This document shows positions 1 to 6,441 of a stretch of DNA of 10,666 nucleotides, piece by piece. Each line of letters begins with the position of its first letter. The stretch's first letter is position 1. The position numbers and the translations under genes were made by a program. The DNA is from Deltaproteobacteria bacterium. Its GTDB lineage: Bacteria; Desulfobacterota; Desulfarculia; Adiutricales; Adiutricaceae. Below the pieces are notes generated by a model. That model was not told the DNA's origin. It ran no database searches and worked only from the letters and a program-made list of their open reading frames with translations. Where the stretch lies: contig JAITIH010000317.1 of assembly GCA_031279525.1 (NCBI GenBank), positions 1 through 10,666 of the forward strand, written 5' to 3'.

Positions 1-300
1 TCGCAGGGCATCAACCAAATCACCACGGCCATGAACCAAATGGACAAGGTCACCCAGAACAACGCCGCCTCGGCCGAGGAGTCGGCCAGCGCGGCCAGCA
101 GCCTCTCGCTCCAGGCCGGCAACCTAATGAGCGCGGTCGACCAAATCACCCGCATCGTCCATGGCGCCGACCAGCCGTCTCTCTCGCGGACCCCCCCGAA
201 GAAGACTAAAGCCTTGTCCCCGCCGCCGCCGGTCGCCAAAAGGGCCATTAGCAACAACAAGGCCATTCCTATGGACTCGGACGACGATTTCGAGTTCTAA
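1..300 (+). CDS. Methyl-accepting chemotaxis protein, C-terminal end (partial)
   Basis: Only the last 99 residues are present; the frame is open from the first base, so the gene begins upstream. The visible part is the end of the cytoplasmic signalling domain: a helical segment with INQITTAMNQMDKVTQNNA followed by SAEESASAASSL. This is the pattern of the descending helix and adaptation region of methyl-accepting chemotaxis proteins, with Gln/Glu pairs that CheR and CheB could modify. From about residue 54 it becomes a Pro/Lys-rich linker and ends in an acidic tail, DSDDDFEF. The tail is too divergent from the NWETF pentapeptide to claim CheR tethering. The sensory domain and membrane segments are outside the window, so the signal cannot be guessed. 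The stop is TAA, followed within 20 bases by a hairpin terminator. Confidence 0.9.
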   Translation, partial: SQGINQITTAMNQMDKVTQNNAASAEESASAASSLSLQAGNLMSAVDQITRIVHGADQPSLSRTPPKKTKALSPPPPVAKRAISNNKAIPMDSDDDFEF

Positions 301-319
301 GGCCCTTGGTTTTTAGCCA

Positions 320-348
320 AAAAAAGCCGGACGACCTCCGGCTTTTTT
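320..348. terminator. Bidirectional intrinsic terminator between convergent genes
   Basis: The stem pairs GCCGGA (326-331) with TCCGGC (337-342) around the 5-base loop CGACC. It is flanked by seven A on the left (319-325) and six T on the right (343-348), which can extend the stem. Read on the plus strand it ends in a T run and stops the chemoreceptor transcript; read on the minus strand the A run becomes a T run and stops transcription arriving from the glycosyltransferase gene that ends at 419. Confidence 0.9.
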
Positions 349-418
349 CGCTTCCCCGCCCTTATTTTAGGCTCGGCCCGGCTAAGCCGGCCTTAGGCGG
401 CCAGGGCGACGACGGCCA

Positions 419-1216
419 TTAATACTCCGGGATCTCTTTCCCCCTTTTTATGCGGCCCGCTTCGTAAATTCGCCTTTTCCGGGCCATTTCCTCGGCCGCG
501 GCTTGGGCTTTTTCCGGGGTCAGAAGGCCGGAGCTTAAAATTTTCTTTAGAGCTTTGATCCGATAATAGTCAAGGCCTTCTTGGGCCGAGAGCTGATCGC
601 CCTCGCCGCCGTGGCGAACGACCAAGGGCTCGTCCAAAAGGCCAACCTCGTGCCGGGCGGTCAGCCGCAGCCATAGATCGTAATCCTCGCAGGCCAAAAA
701 AGCCTCGTCGAAAACCCCAATGGCCTTAAATAGGTCGGCCCGCACGATCGCGGCCGAGGGGCTTATCAGGCACAAGCGGAGCGAGTCCAGAAAAACGTCC
801 CCTTCCTTTTTCCGGTGCTTAAGCCCAGGATTGACTCGCTGGCCTCGCCGAATCCAGATTTCCTGGCACTGGGCGGCCAAAAACCAAGGCCTAGCCGCCA
901 GATCCTGGATCTGCGCGGCCAGTTTGCCCGGCAGCCACTCGTCGTCACTATCCAAAAAAGCGATCCACCGCCCCTTAGCCGCGGCTAAGCCCAAATTCCG
1001 GGCCGCGCTAACCCCCCGATTTTCTTGGGCCAAGCATTTTAGCCGTCCGGCCTCGGCCAGCGGCCTAAGCAGCTCGCGCGTGCCGTCTTGGGAGCCGTCG
1101 TCGACCACGATTAGCTCAAAGTCGGCTCCCTTTTGGGCCAAAACCGACTCGACGGCCCTAAGTAGGCAGCGGGCCCGGTTATAAGTGGGGATTATGACGG
1201 AAATTAGAGGATCCAA
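419..1216 (-). CDS. Family 2 (GT-A) glycosyltransferase
   Basis: From the proposed start the protein has 265 residues. It opens with ISVIIPTYNRA (5-15), the first strand of GT-A folds, then VVDDGSQDGT (37-46) for nucleotide-sugar binding, ENRGVSAARN (65-74) and FLDSDDEW (87-94) holding the DxD metal site. The candidate catalytic acidic cluster is ACEDYDLWLRL (175-185). The C-terminus is Lys/Arg/Glu-rich and has no membrane helix, so this is probably a soluble or peripheral enzyme. The start is uncertain: the frame stays open upstream to 1399, but that extension is Arg/Pro-rich shadow coding of the UbiA gene. I chose TTG at 1216-1214, four codons before the conserved strand; its ribosome site is poor. 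It overlaps the UbiA stop by 13 bases, implying coupled translation. Donor and acceptor cannot be named; the neighbours suggest a lipid-linked or envelope glycan. Confidence 0.85.
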   Translation of the reverse strand: MDPLISVIIPTYNRARCLLRAVESVLAQKGADFELIVVDDGSQDGTRELLRPLAEAGRLKCLAQENRGVSAARNLGLAAAKGRWIAFLDSDDEWLPGKLAAQIQDLAARPWFLAAQCQEIWIRRGQRVNPGLKHRKKEGDVFLDSLRLCLISPSAAIVRADLFKAIGVFDEAFLACEDYDLWLRLTARHEVGLLDEPLVVRHGGEGDQLSAQEGLDYYRIKALKKILSSGLLTPEKAQAAAEEMARKRRIYEAGRIKRGKEIPEY

Positions 1217-1809
1217 TAGCCTAGCCCGGAAAGGACGAATTGGGCGTCCAAGATCAGGTCGAGCTGGAAGCCCATGAGGCCGAGGTCGCGCCAGCGCCGC
1301 ATTAAGATGGCGGCGTTGTAAAGGGGCCCGGTTAGGCAAAGCCAGAGGATGGTCGGCGGGCCCCCCAGGGCCAGGGCCGCCAAAAGGTACAGGGCCCAAA
1401 TGACCAGAACGGCCGCCAAGAGGCGAATGGCCTTGGCCCGACCCAAAAGGCTGGCCATGGTTTTCCGGCCAAAAAGGCGATCGCCGAAGACCTCTTGCAG
1501 ATCCATGATCATGGTTCGGGCCAAGACGTTTAAAAAGATCGCCCCGGCGATGACGGCGGTCAGGCTCAGCCCGGCCATGGTCCGAGGGATCAAGGGCGGG
1601 TCGGCCAAGATGGCCGGGCCAGCCAACAAAACCGCCCAGCCGCCGGCCGTGGAAATGGTCTTGGACATGGGAAGATCTCTTAGCCGGCGAACCTTAAAAA
1701 GCCTAAATGGCCATGGAAGGGCGTAAGCTAGGCCCAAGGCGCTTAAGGCCAACAGCTGGGCCAGGACACAAGGCCCGGCCTGGTAGGCGGCCGAAAAATA
1801 CAGAAACAA
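1204..1809 (-). CDS. UbiA-family prenyltransferase, C-terminal part, downstream of in-frame TAG
   Basis: About 201 residues, strongly hydrophobic with several membrane helices. RTMIMDLQEVFGDRLFGRKT (98-117) is the second Asp-rich motif of UbiA-type aromatic/polar-acceptor prenyltransferases (D103, D110, followed by the G-x-x-T turn). Before it, YALPWPFRLF and RRLRDLPMSKT resemble the usual tyrosine/basic loop. The first Asp-rich motif is missing; it lies at the end of the preceding gene in the same reading frame, separated only by TAG (1815-1813) and one codon. The only local start is TTG at 1809-1807, with GGAG at 1821-1818 eight bases upstream, so reinitiation is possible. Alternatives are a nonsense-mutated gene, a genuine two-piece enzyme, or amber readthrough giving one product of about 576 residues. 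An intact member would transfer a polyprenyl chain to an acceptor such as a quinone precursor; the substrate is not readable. Confidence 0.75.
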   Translation of the reverse strand: MFLYFSAAYQAGPCVLAQLLALSALGLAYALPWPFRLFKVRRLRDLPMSKTISTAGGWAVLLAGPAILADPPLIPRTMAGLSLTAVIAGAIFLNVLARTMIMDLQEVFGDRLFGRKTMASLLGRAKAIRLLAAVLVIWALYLLAALALGGPPTILWLCLTGPLYNAAILMRRWRDLGLMGFQLDLILDAQFVLSGLGYWIL

Positions 1810-1812
1810 CGA

Positions 1813-2934
1813 CTAGACTCCGCAGGCCACTAAGGGCCGTCGGTACTGGCTAAGAAAAACGGCCCGGTCGGGGTCGTTGTAGCGGGCCGACTCCCGGTCC
1901 AAAAACCCGTTCAATAGGTGCATGGCCTGGACGTAAAAAAAATAAAGCCCAAAAAAATATCCCGGCGGCTTAAAGTCCGCCCATTTGGCCACGGCGACGC
2001 CGAGGAACCCGGCCCCAAGGCCAACGTAAATGTTGGAAAGAGCCAGGGCCCGAAAGAGCCGGCGGAAGAAGGCCGGCGGCGAGTTGCCCCGGGTCCGGTC
2101 TAAGGCCTGCAGCTTCTGTAAAACGGCCCTAATCTGCCAGATGGGCGTGGAAGCTCCGGCCGCGACGGCCACAGTGCCGTCGCCCCCGGCCAAAAACTGA
2201 GGCTCGATCTCGTCTGGCCCCTCCACGGCCAGGGTCGGGATATTGGCCTGTCGGCCTATTTCGGCCAAGCGGCGGGTGTTCCCGCTATCCCGGCCCCCGA
2301 CCACCACCAAAGACTGAGCGACCCGGCAAAGCCGCCGGGTCTCCCTTTGGCGCAAGGCGGTGGCCTGGCAAATCGTGTTCCGCTCCTGGGCCTGGGGCCA
2401 GCGGCCCAGAACCGCCGCCTGGACCTCGGGCCAGAGGGCCAGGTCCTGGGTCGTCTGGGCCACCAGAAAAACTTCCCGACAATCCGGGAGCCCGGCCACA
2501 TCATCCGGCCCTTCGAAGACCAGGCCCTGGCCTTGGGCGTAGCCTAAAAGCCCCTCCACCTCCGGGTGCCCGGCCGAGCCCCAGATCAGGATGGTTTTCC
2601 CGCGCAGGGCCTCCTTATTGACCAGTTTCTGAACCCAGAGTACTCTGGGACAAGTGGCGTCCACCACTTTAATCGGTTGTTTGGCCAGCTCGGCCAAGGC
2701 TGCGGGCGGGAGGCCGTGAGCCCGGACGATGACCGTGGCCCTCCCCGAGTCGTCCGCCCCGGGCCAAAGCCTTAGGCCCTTTTCGGTCAATAGCCTCCCG
2801 GCCGGCTGGTTATGGATGAGGGGGCCGTGGCTGTAAACCGGGCCCGACTCCCGAGCCAGGCTTTGAAACGCCAGGTCCATGGCCCTCCGGACCCCGAAAC
2901 AATAGCCAAGATGTTGGGATAGTTTAATTTTCAC
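1813..2934 (-). CDS. ispH: IspH (HMBDP reductase) fused to the N-terminal part of a UbiA prenyltransferase
   Basis: Residues 1-275 are 4-hydroxy-3-methylbut-2-enyl diphosphate reductase, the [4Fe-4S] enzyme making IPP and DMAPP in the last step of the MEP pathway. The three cluster cysteines are C12 (GYCFGVRRA), C95 (DATCPRV) and C189 (NTICQAT). Substrate ligands H41 (SHGPLIHN), H73 (RAHGLPP), H123 (GHPEVEG), T161/T162 and S217/N219 (GGRDSGNTRR) are all present. GTG at 2934-2932 is chosen because it puts the first cysteine at position 12, as in E. coli; GGA lies about nine bases upstream. A longer frame to 3069 adds an AT-rich N-terminus with no family match. IspH normally ends near residue 280; here a membrane region continues to 373 and contains NGFLDRESARYNDPDRA (342-358), the first Asp-rich motif of UbiA enzymes. 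The frame then hits TAG, leaving the UbiA portion incomplete. The IspH part should be functional. Confidence 0.9.
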   Translation of the reverse strand: MKIKLSQHLGYCFGVRRAMDLAFQSLARESGPVYSHGPLIHNQPAGRLLTEKGLRLWPGADDSGRATVIVRAHGLPPAALAELAKQPIKVVDATCPRVLWVQKLVNKEALRGKTILIWGSAGHPEVEGLLGYAQGQGLVFEGPDDVAGLPDCREVFLVAQTTQDLALWPEVQAAVLGRWPQAQERNTICQATALRQRETRRLCRVAQSLVVVGGRDSGNTRRLAEIGRQANIPTLAVEGPDEIEPQFLAGGDGTVAVAAGASTPIWQIRAVLQKLQALDRTRGNSPPAFFRRLFRALALSNIYVGLGAGFLGVAVAKWADFKPPGYFFGLYFFYVQAMHLLNGFLDRESARYNDPDRAVFLSQYRRPLVACGV

Positions 2935-2960
2935 GGGACATTCCAGTAAATTTGGCTTGC

Positions 2961-2990
2961 TTGTAATTTTAATCCAATATGTGGCATAAT
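2961..2990 (+). promoter_or_regulatory. Possible sigma-70 promoter in the divergent ispH / coiled-coil gene region
   Basis: The 159 bases between the ispH start (2934) and the ATG at 3094 are much richer in A+T than the flanking genes, as expected for a divergent promoter region. On the plus strand TTGTAA (2961-2966) and CATAAT (2985-2990) are separated by 18 bases and would give a leader of roughly 95 bases. No convincing -35/-10 pair stands out for ispH on the minus strand. The assignment rests on hexamer resemblance only. Confidence 0.35.
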
Positions 2991-3093
2991 AATTTATAAG
3001 AGAAAAGAATCCCGCGTTTAAGATTGCCGTTAAAATTAATTGTCGAGCGTTAACCAGGCGTGGGGCCAACCTCTCCGGGAGGATAATGGGACA

Positions 3094-3681
3094 ATGAAAA
3101 TAATAGCTTTAGTTTTCGCGCCTCTCCTGCTCATTGGGTTAATCGTGGTCGTCGTCTTCTGGCGGGGCTCGACGGACCAAGTCGAGTCTTTGACCAGGCA
3201 ACTAAGCCAGGCCCGCAGCCAAATAGCGGACTTGGAAACTCAGGTCAAAAGCCTGAGCCAAAAGGCCGATAGCCTAGACGCAAGGCTTAAGGAAGCCGAC
3301 GGCAACGCCTCCAAGGCCGCCGATACCATAAGGTCTAAGGATAGCGAGCTTTCCACCTTAAGGGCGACCAACAACAGCCTAAGCTCCGATCGGGCCCGCC
3401 TGACCGCCGAAGCCAATAAAGTCGCCGACGCCGCCAAAAAGGCCGAATCCGCCGAGGCCGAGGCCACGGCCTACCGGGAGCGGCTGGCCAAGCAAGAAGC
3501 CCAGGTGACCGTCCTGACCGAGGAAAGGGACAAACTCCAATCCGAGCTAGAGCAAGCCAAAAAGACCATCAACCTTTTGGACCTCAACAACTCCGAGATC
3601 GTCTCTTCCTTGGGCTTTTTGGGCCGGCCGGTCATGGAGCCGGACATGCTGCCGCCTTTAATGGACTCGGAACTGTACTAA
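3094..3681 (+). CDS. Membrane-anchored coiled-coil protein, function unknown
   Basis: I do not recognise a family. The 195-residue protein starts with one hydrophobic helix (residues 4-23, IALVFAPLLLIGLIVVVVFW) followed by a long Ala/Glu/Lys/Gln/Ser-rich segment (about 27-162) with the heptad-like pattern of a coiled coil. A 30-residue tail follows, rich in Leu, Pro and Met, including FLGRPVMEPDMLPPLM. There is no cysteine, so it is not a lipoprotein. The expected topology is an N-terminal anchor in the inner membrane with the coiled coil in the periplasm, though the reverse cannot be excluded. ATG at 3094 is preferred because GGGAGG (3077-3082) lies upstream and the membrane helix then begins at once; the in-frame extension to 3040 adds 18 polar residues without support. 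It is divergent from ispH and convergent with rpmB, so it is probably transcribed alone. Confidence 0.75.
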   Translation: MKIIALVFAPLLLIGLIVVVVFWRGSTDQVESLTRQLSQARSQIADLETQVKSLSQKADSLDARLKEADGNASKAADTIRSKDSELSTLRATNNSLSSDRARLTAEANKVADAAKKAESAEAEATAYRERLAKQEAQVTVLTEERDKLQSELEQAKKTINLLDLNNSEIVSSLGFLGRPVMEPDMLPPLMDSELY

Positions 3682-3798
3682 AGAAATAAAAAAGCCCTTT
3701 CCCCGGTCAGCCTATAGCGGGGCCAGCCGAAAAAAAGGCCAAAATTTAGGGGCGCCTGTCCGCGGCCAGCGGCCCGACGCCCCCCATTATGCGGCGGC
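3682..3798. terminator. Convergent 3' region with candidate hairpin terminators
   Basis: Two hairpins are visible. GGGGCG (3749-3754) pairs with CGCCCC (3778-3783), with an internal CCGC/GCGG pairing; on the minus strand it is followed by TAAATTTT, making it a reasonable terminator for rpmB, which ends at 3799. CCCCG (3701-3705) pairs with CGGGG (3718-3722); on the minus strand it is followed seven bases later by TTTTTT, a possible second stop. No stem with a T run is obvious for the plus-strand coiled-coil gene. Confidence 0.4.
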
Positions 3799-4029
3799 TT
3801 ACTCTTCTTTAGGCTTTACCTGGCTCAAATCCCGGGGGGTCGGCTTCCTGACCAGCCCGTTTTTGACGCACTGGGCGCAGGCCCGGATCTTTTTGACCCG
3901 GCCTAATTCATCCTGAGCGCGAACCGACTGAAGGTTAGGCCGCCAGACCTTTTTGGTCCGGTTATTGGCGTGCGAAACGTTATGGCCGTTCTGCGGGGAT
4001 TTACCGCAAATCTGACAAACCCTAGACAT
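3799..4029 (-). CDS. rpmB: 50S ribosomal protein L28, zinc-binding (C+) form
   Basis: The 76 residues match L28, a small protein of the large ribosomal subunit that binds 23S rRNA. The start [20 protein letters not shown], the central [16 protein letters not shown] and the basic C-terminus are characteristic. Two CxxC pairs are intact, C5/C8 and C51/C54, which identifies the C+ paralogue able to coordinate zinc; many genomes also keep a C- copy under zinc control. The start is supported by AAGGAGG six bases before the ATG. It is not next to rpmG here and appears to be transcribed alone, with a long AT-rich region upstream. Confidence 0.95.
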   Translation of the reverse strand: MSRVCQICGKSPQNGHNVSHANNRTKKVWRPNLQSVRAQDELGRVKKIRACAQCVKNGLVRKPTPRDLSQVKPKEE

Positions 4030-4184
4030 CTGAAACCTCCTTCAGCGGGTGGGCTCCCAAAGGAATTGATTATTTTAGCGCTGGCTAGCCCCTCGGCGCA
4101 AGCGAAATTTTCGTTTTTCGGCTTTTTCGCCTGGTCGCGCCCGAGAAAATCCTCTTTTTTCCTCTATACACTCAAAAATTAAAC

Positions 4185-4201
4185 AAAATAATCATTATTT
4201 T
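4185..4201. promoter_or_regulatory. 17-bp palindrome resembling a Fur-family operator
   Basis: Eight-base arms AAAATAAT and ATTATTTT surround a single C. The core ATAATCATTAT is the centre of the Fur consensus and shares TAATCATTA with Bacillus-type Fur/PerR/Zur boxes, but the outer G/A positions of the 7-1-7 consensus are not matched. It lies about 155 bases upstream of the rpmB ATG. In such AT-rich DNA a chance palindrome is possible. Confidence 0.3.
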
Positions 4202-4302
4202 TACATATTTTATTAGCTTAAATGCGCTATCTTTAACTATTTAGTTTTTTATAAAAATTAAAAATTGAAGCCCCCGAAGGCCTCGTTCTTAAAAATGAAG
4301 CG

Positions 4303-4338
4303 TTGGCCCAAAATCGCAAGTTGGCCCAAAATCGCAAA
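4303..4338. repeat. Tandem duplication of an 18-bp unit
   Basis: The unit TTGGCCCAAAATCGCAAG (4303-4320) is followed directly by a second copy (4321-4338) differing only in its last base. It sits in non-coding DNA between metW and rpmB. The most economical explanation is replication slippage. Confidence 0.9.
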
Positions 4339-4469
4339 GCGGCTTAGGCTCTATCGTTTCGATGGCAAGCTTTAAGCCAAGATGACCTAAAGTGAGTTTT
4401 AGGCCAAAATATACGGCTATCCTCATGCCAATATTGAGGCGACTTTTAATGGCGGCCTAAAAGGCGGCC

Positions 4470-5228
4470 TCAAGGACAGGTCGTCGGGGTCGTCGACTCG
4501 CCGCGCTGGCTAGCTTCGTCCTTTTCCAAAATAACCAGGACCTCTTCGGCCGAAAGGTTACTGTCCTCGTTCAAAGGCTGAACGTTGCCTTCCACCAAGG
4601 CGAACCCTTTGGCCACCCGGACCTGGCTTGCCTGGCACCAATCCAGAAAATCGACCAAAGTGAAAAGATGGATATTGGGGGTGTCGTGCCAAGAGTAAGG
4701 CAAGCCCTTGGTCACCGGCATGCGGCCTCGAATGGCCAAGTCCAGCCGAACTCGCCAGTGGCCGAAATTGGGGAAAGAGACGATGGCCCGCCGGCCCACC
4801 CTAAGGATCTGGCCCATGACCTTTAAAGGTTCCTTTAGGGTTTGCAGAGTGCTCTCTAAAATCACGCAGTCAAAGCTCTGATCCGGAAAGTCCCCGATGA
4901 CCTCGTTTAAATCCAAGCTTAAGACCGGGACCCCAAGCTCCATGGCCGCCATGGCCGCCTCGGGGTCCACTTCCACCGCCTGGCCTTTTACGCCCATGTC
5001 GGCGATGAGGCGGCCTAAGAGCTCGCCCTGGCCACAGCCCAAATCCAAGACGGTGGAGCCGGGGACGATTTCCCCTAAGATGACGTTGTCCTGCCAGCGG
5101 CGGCTGGAAACGCTCTTGGGGGGCTCGTACTCGTCGCGCAGCTTGGCCAAAAGATGTTTCATGGTCAGGTCCATGAGCTCGGCTTTGGTGATGGGCCCTT
5201 CCGGTAAATGAAAAATGTCATTCGCCAC
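4470..5228 (-). CDS. metW: MetW-family SAM-dependent methyltransferase-like protein
   Basis: 252 residues. VLDLGCGQGELL (60-71) is the SAM-binding motif I, E86 fits the acidic ribose-binding position, and LNEVIGDFPDQSFDCVIL (107-124) covers motifs II and III. The MetW signature follows: LRVGRRAIVSFPNFGHWRVR (142-161), GRMPVTKGLPYSW (168-180), DTPNIH (182-187). MetW accompanies MetX in many proteobacteria and is needed for full homoserine acyltransferase activity; its own methyl acceptor is not established. The N-terminal 45 residues and the Ser/Thr-rich C-terminal tail are longer than in the usual protein of about 200 residues. Translation starts at GTG (5228-5226) with GGAG eight bases upstream, 13 bases after the metX stop, so the two are almost certainly cotranscribed. 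The TGA stop is the only one in the window. Confidence 0.93.
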   Translation of the reverse strand: MANDIFHLPEGPITKAELMDLTMKHLLAKLRDEYEPPKSVSSRRWQDNVILGEIVPGSTVLDLGCGQGELLGRLIADMGVKGQAVEVDPEAAMAAMELGVPVLSLDLNEVIGDFPDQSFDCVILESTLQTLKEPLKVMGQILRVGRRAIVSFPNFGHWRVRLDLAIRGRMPVTKGLPYSWHDTPNIHLFTLVDFLDWCQASQVRVAKGFALVEGNVQPLNEDSNLSAEEVLVILEKDEASQRGESTTPTTCP

Positions 5229-5241
5229 GGCGAATCTCCGC

Positions 5242-6441
5242 TTATTCCTTTAAAAATATGGTTATTAGCCGCCGCACCGCCTCGGTTTCCACCAAAAAGG
5301 CGTCGTGGCCGTAGCGGGAGGGGACGTTTAAGTAACTGACCGGGCAGCCGGCCCGGCACATGGCCGAGACCAGCTCCCGGCACAGCTCCGGGGGAAAGAG
5401 CCAATCCGAGGAAAAGGAGACCACCATGGTCCGGGCTTTAATCCTGGCCGCGGTCTTGGTTAGGTCGCCCTGCCCCCATTTTTCGGCCGCCTCGTAGTAG
5501 TCCATGGCCCGGGTCATGTAGAGGTAGCTATTGGCATCGTAGCGCTTGACGAAGCTCTCGGCCTGATGGCTTAAGTAGCTTTCCATCTCGAACTCGATCC
5601 CGGTCAGAGTAAAGTCCGGGCTTTCCTTGCCCCTTAAACGCCGGCCAAACTTGTAGCCCATGCTCTCCTCGGAGAGGTAGGTGATCTGGGCCATCATCCT
5701 GGCGGCGGCCAGGCCCGCTAGGGGCGGGGGGCCGCCGTAATAGTCGCCGCTGTTGAAGTTTGGGTCGTTCATGATGGCGTGCCGGCCCACGGCGTTAAAG
5801 GCCAGGCCCTGGGTGGTCACCCGGTGGCCGGCCGAGAGAACGACTATCGAGCCGACTCGCTCCGGGTAGGCCAGGGCCAGCTCCAAGCCAATCTGGCCGC
5901 CCATGGAGCCGCCAATGGCCGAATAAATTTTGTGGACCCCTAACCGGGTCAATAGCTCCATCTGGATCCTGGCCCAGTCGCCCACGGTCACCACCGGGAA
6001 AGTCAGCCCGTAGGGCCGGCCGGTTTCGGGGTTAATGGAACCCGGGCCGGCGGAGCCGTAGCAACTGCCTAAAACGTTGGCGCAGATCACGAAGAAACGG
6101 TTGGTGTCGATGGCCTTGCCCGGCCCAATCATGCTATCCCACCAGCCAGGCTTTTTTCGGCGAAACTCCCTTAATGGGCCGATCGGATCCAGGTCCCAGC
6201 CCGCCGCGTGGGCGTCGCCGGTTAGGGCGTGGCAGATCAAAATGGCGTTAGAGGCCTGGTCGTTTAAGCGACCGTAAGTCTCGAACTCAGTTTCCACCGC
6301 CGCCAAGACTCCGCCCGACTCCAAAGTCAAGGGATTTTGGGGATCGTCAAAGAGGGTCATGGTCTGAGATTTGGTCCAGCCCACCGAAAGAGGGTGCTCC
6401 GGACCATGCAGAACCTTTACCTCGTCGCCGTCTACGCTCAT
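5242..6441 (-). CDS. metX: Homoserine O-acyltransferase (MetX)
   Basis: 399 residues of the alpha/beta-hydrolase acyltransferase family, which activates homoserine (acetyl- or succinyl-CoA donor) at the entry to methionine synthesis. The nucleophile is S179 in GGSMGG, and the triad is completed by D346 (FSSDWLFP) and H379 (RYGHDAF). Also present are the oxyanion-loop HALTGDAHAAGW (71-82), GWWDSMIGPGKAIDT (99-113), and VLGSCYGSAGP (123-133), all typical of MetX. Length and motifs are complete. MetX paralogues include succinyltransferases, and donor preference cannot be decided by eye. The ATG at 6441 is preceded by AAAGGA at seven bases, with a stronger GGAGG further upstream. metW follows after 13 bases. 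I saw no SAM riboswitch in the upstream region. Confidence 0.95.
   Translation of the reverse strand: MSVDGDEVKVLHGPEHPLSVGWTKSQTMTLFDDPQNPLTLESGGVLAAVETEFETYGRLNDQASNAILICHALTGDAHAAGWDLDPIGPLREFRRKKPGWWDSMIGPGKAIDTNRFFVICANVLGSCYGSAGPGSINPETGRPYGLTFPVVTVGDWARIQMELLTRLGVHKIYSAIGGSMGGQIGLELALAYPERVGSIVVLSAGHRVTTQGLAFNAVGRHAIMNDPNFNSGDYYGGPPPLAGLAAARMMAQITYLSEESMGYKFGRRLRGKESPDFTLTGIEFEMESYLSHQAESFVKRYDANSYLYMTRAMDYYEAAEKWGQGDLTKTAARIKARTMVVSFSSDWLFPPELCRELVSAMCRAGCPVSYLNVPSRYGHDAFLVETEAVRRLITIFLKE

Larger units (their letters stand above)
4030..4469. other. 440-base intergenic region upstream of rpmB, AT-rich core
   Basis: No convincing coding frame. From 4030 to about 4160 is the likely rpmB leader (minus strand), with small G/C-closed hairpins. 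From about 4160 to 4270 the DNA is unusually AT-rich for this genome and probably holds the rpmB promoter, though no -35/-10 pair is clear. The arms AAAATAAT (4185-4192) and ATTATTTT (4194-4201) form a perfect palindrome around C4193. From 4303 to 4338 an 18-bp unit occurs twice in tandem. TTGAGGC (4434-4440) and GCCTCAA (4467-4473) form a 7-bp inverted repeat with a 26-base loop over the metW stop; without a T run it is a poor terminator. Confidence 0.6.

Noticed and set aside
291..300. CheR-binding pentapeptide at the chemoreceptor C-terminus
   Set aside because: The tail DDFEF is acidic and ends in Phe but lacks the Trp/Phe at the required position of NWETF-type peptides.
720..1184. Plus-strand open frame opposite the glycosyltransferase
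   Set aside because: Antisense shadow of a gene with intact catalytic motifs; Ser/Arg/Pro-rich without recognisable structure.
1217..1399. N-terminal extension of the glycosyltransferase
   Set aside because: Its Arg/Pro/Gly-rich residues are out-of-frame reading of the UbiA gene, and the conserved GT-A first strand begins only after it.
2935..3069. N-terminal extension of IspH by 45 residues
   Set aside because: It lies in the AT-rich divergent promoter region, has no family support, and the GTG at 2934 places the first cluster cysteine at the canonical position 12.
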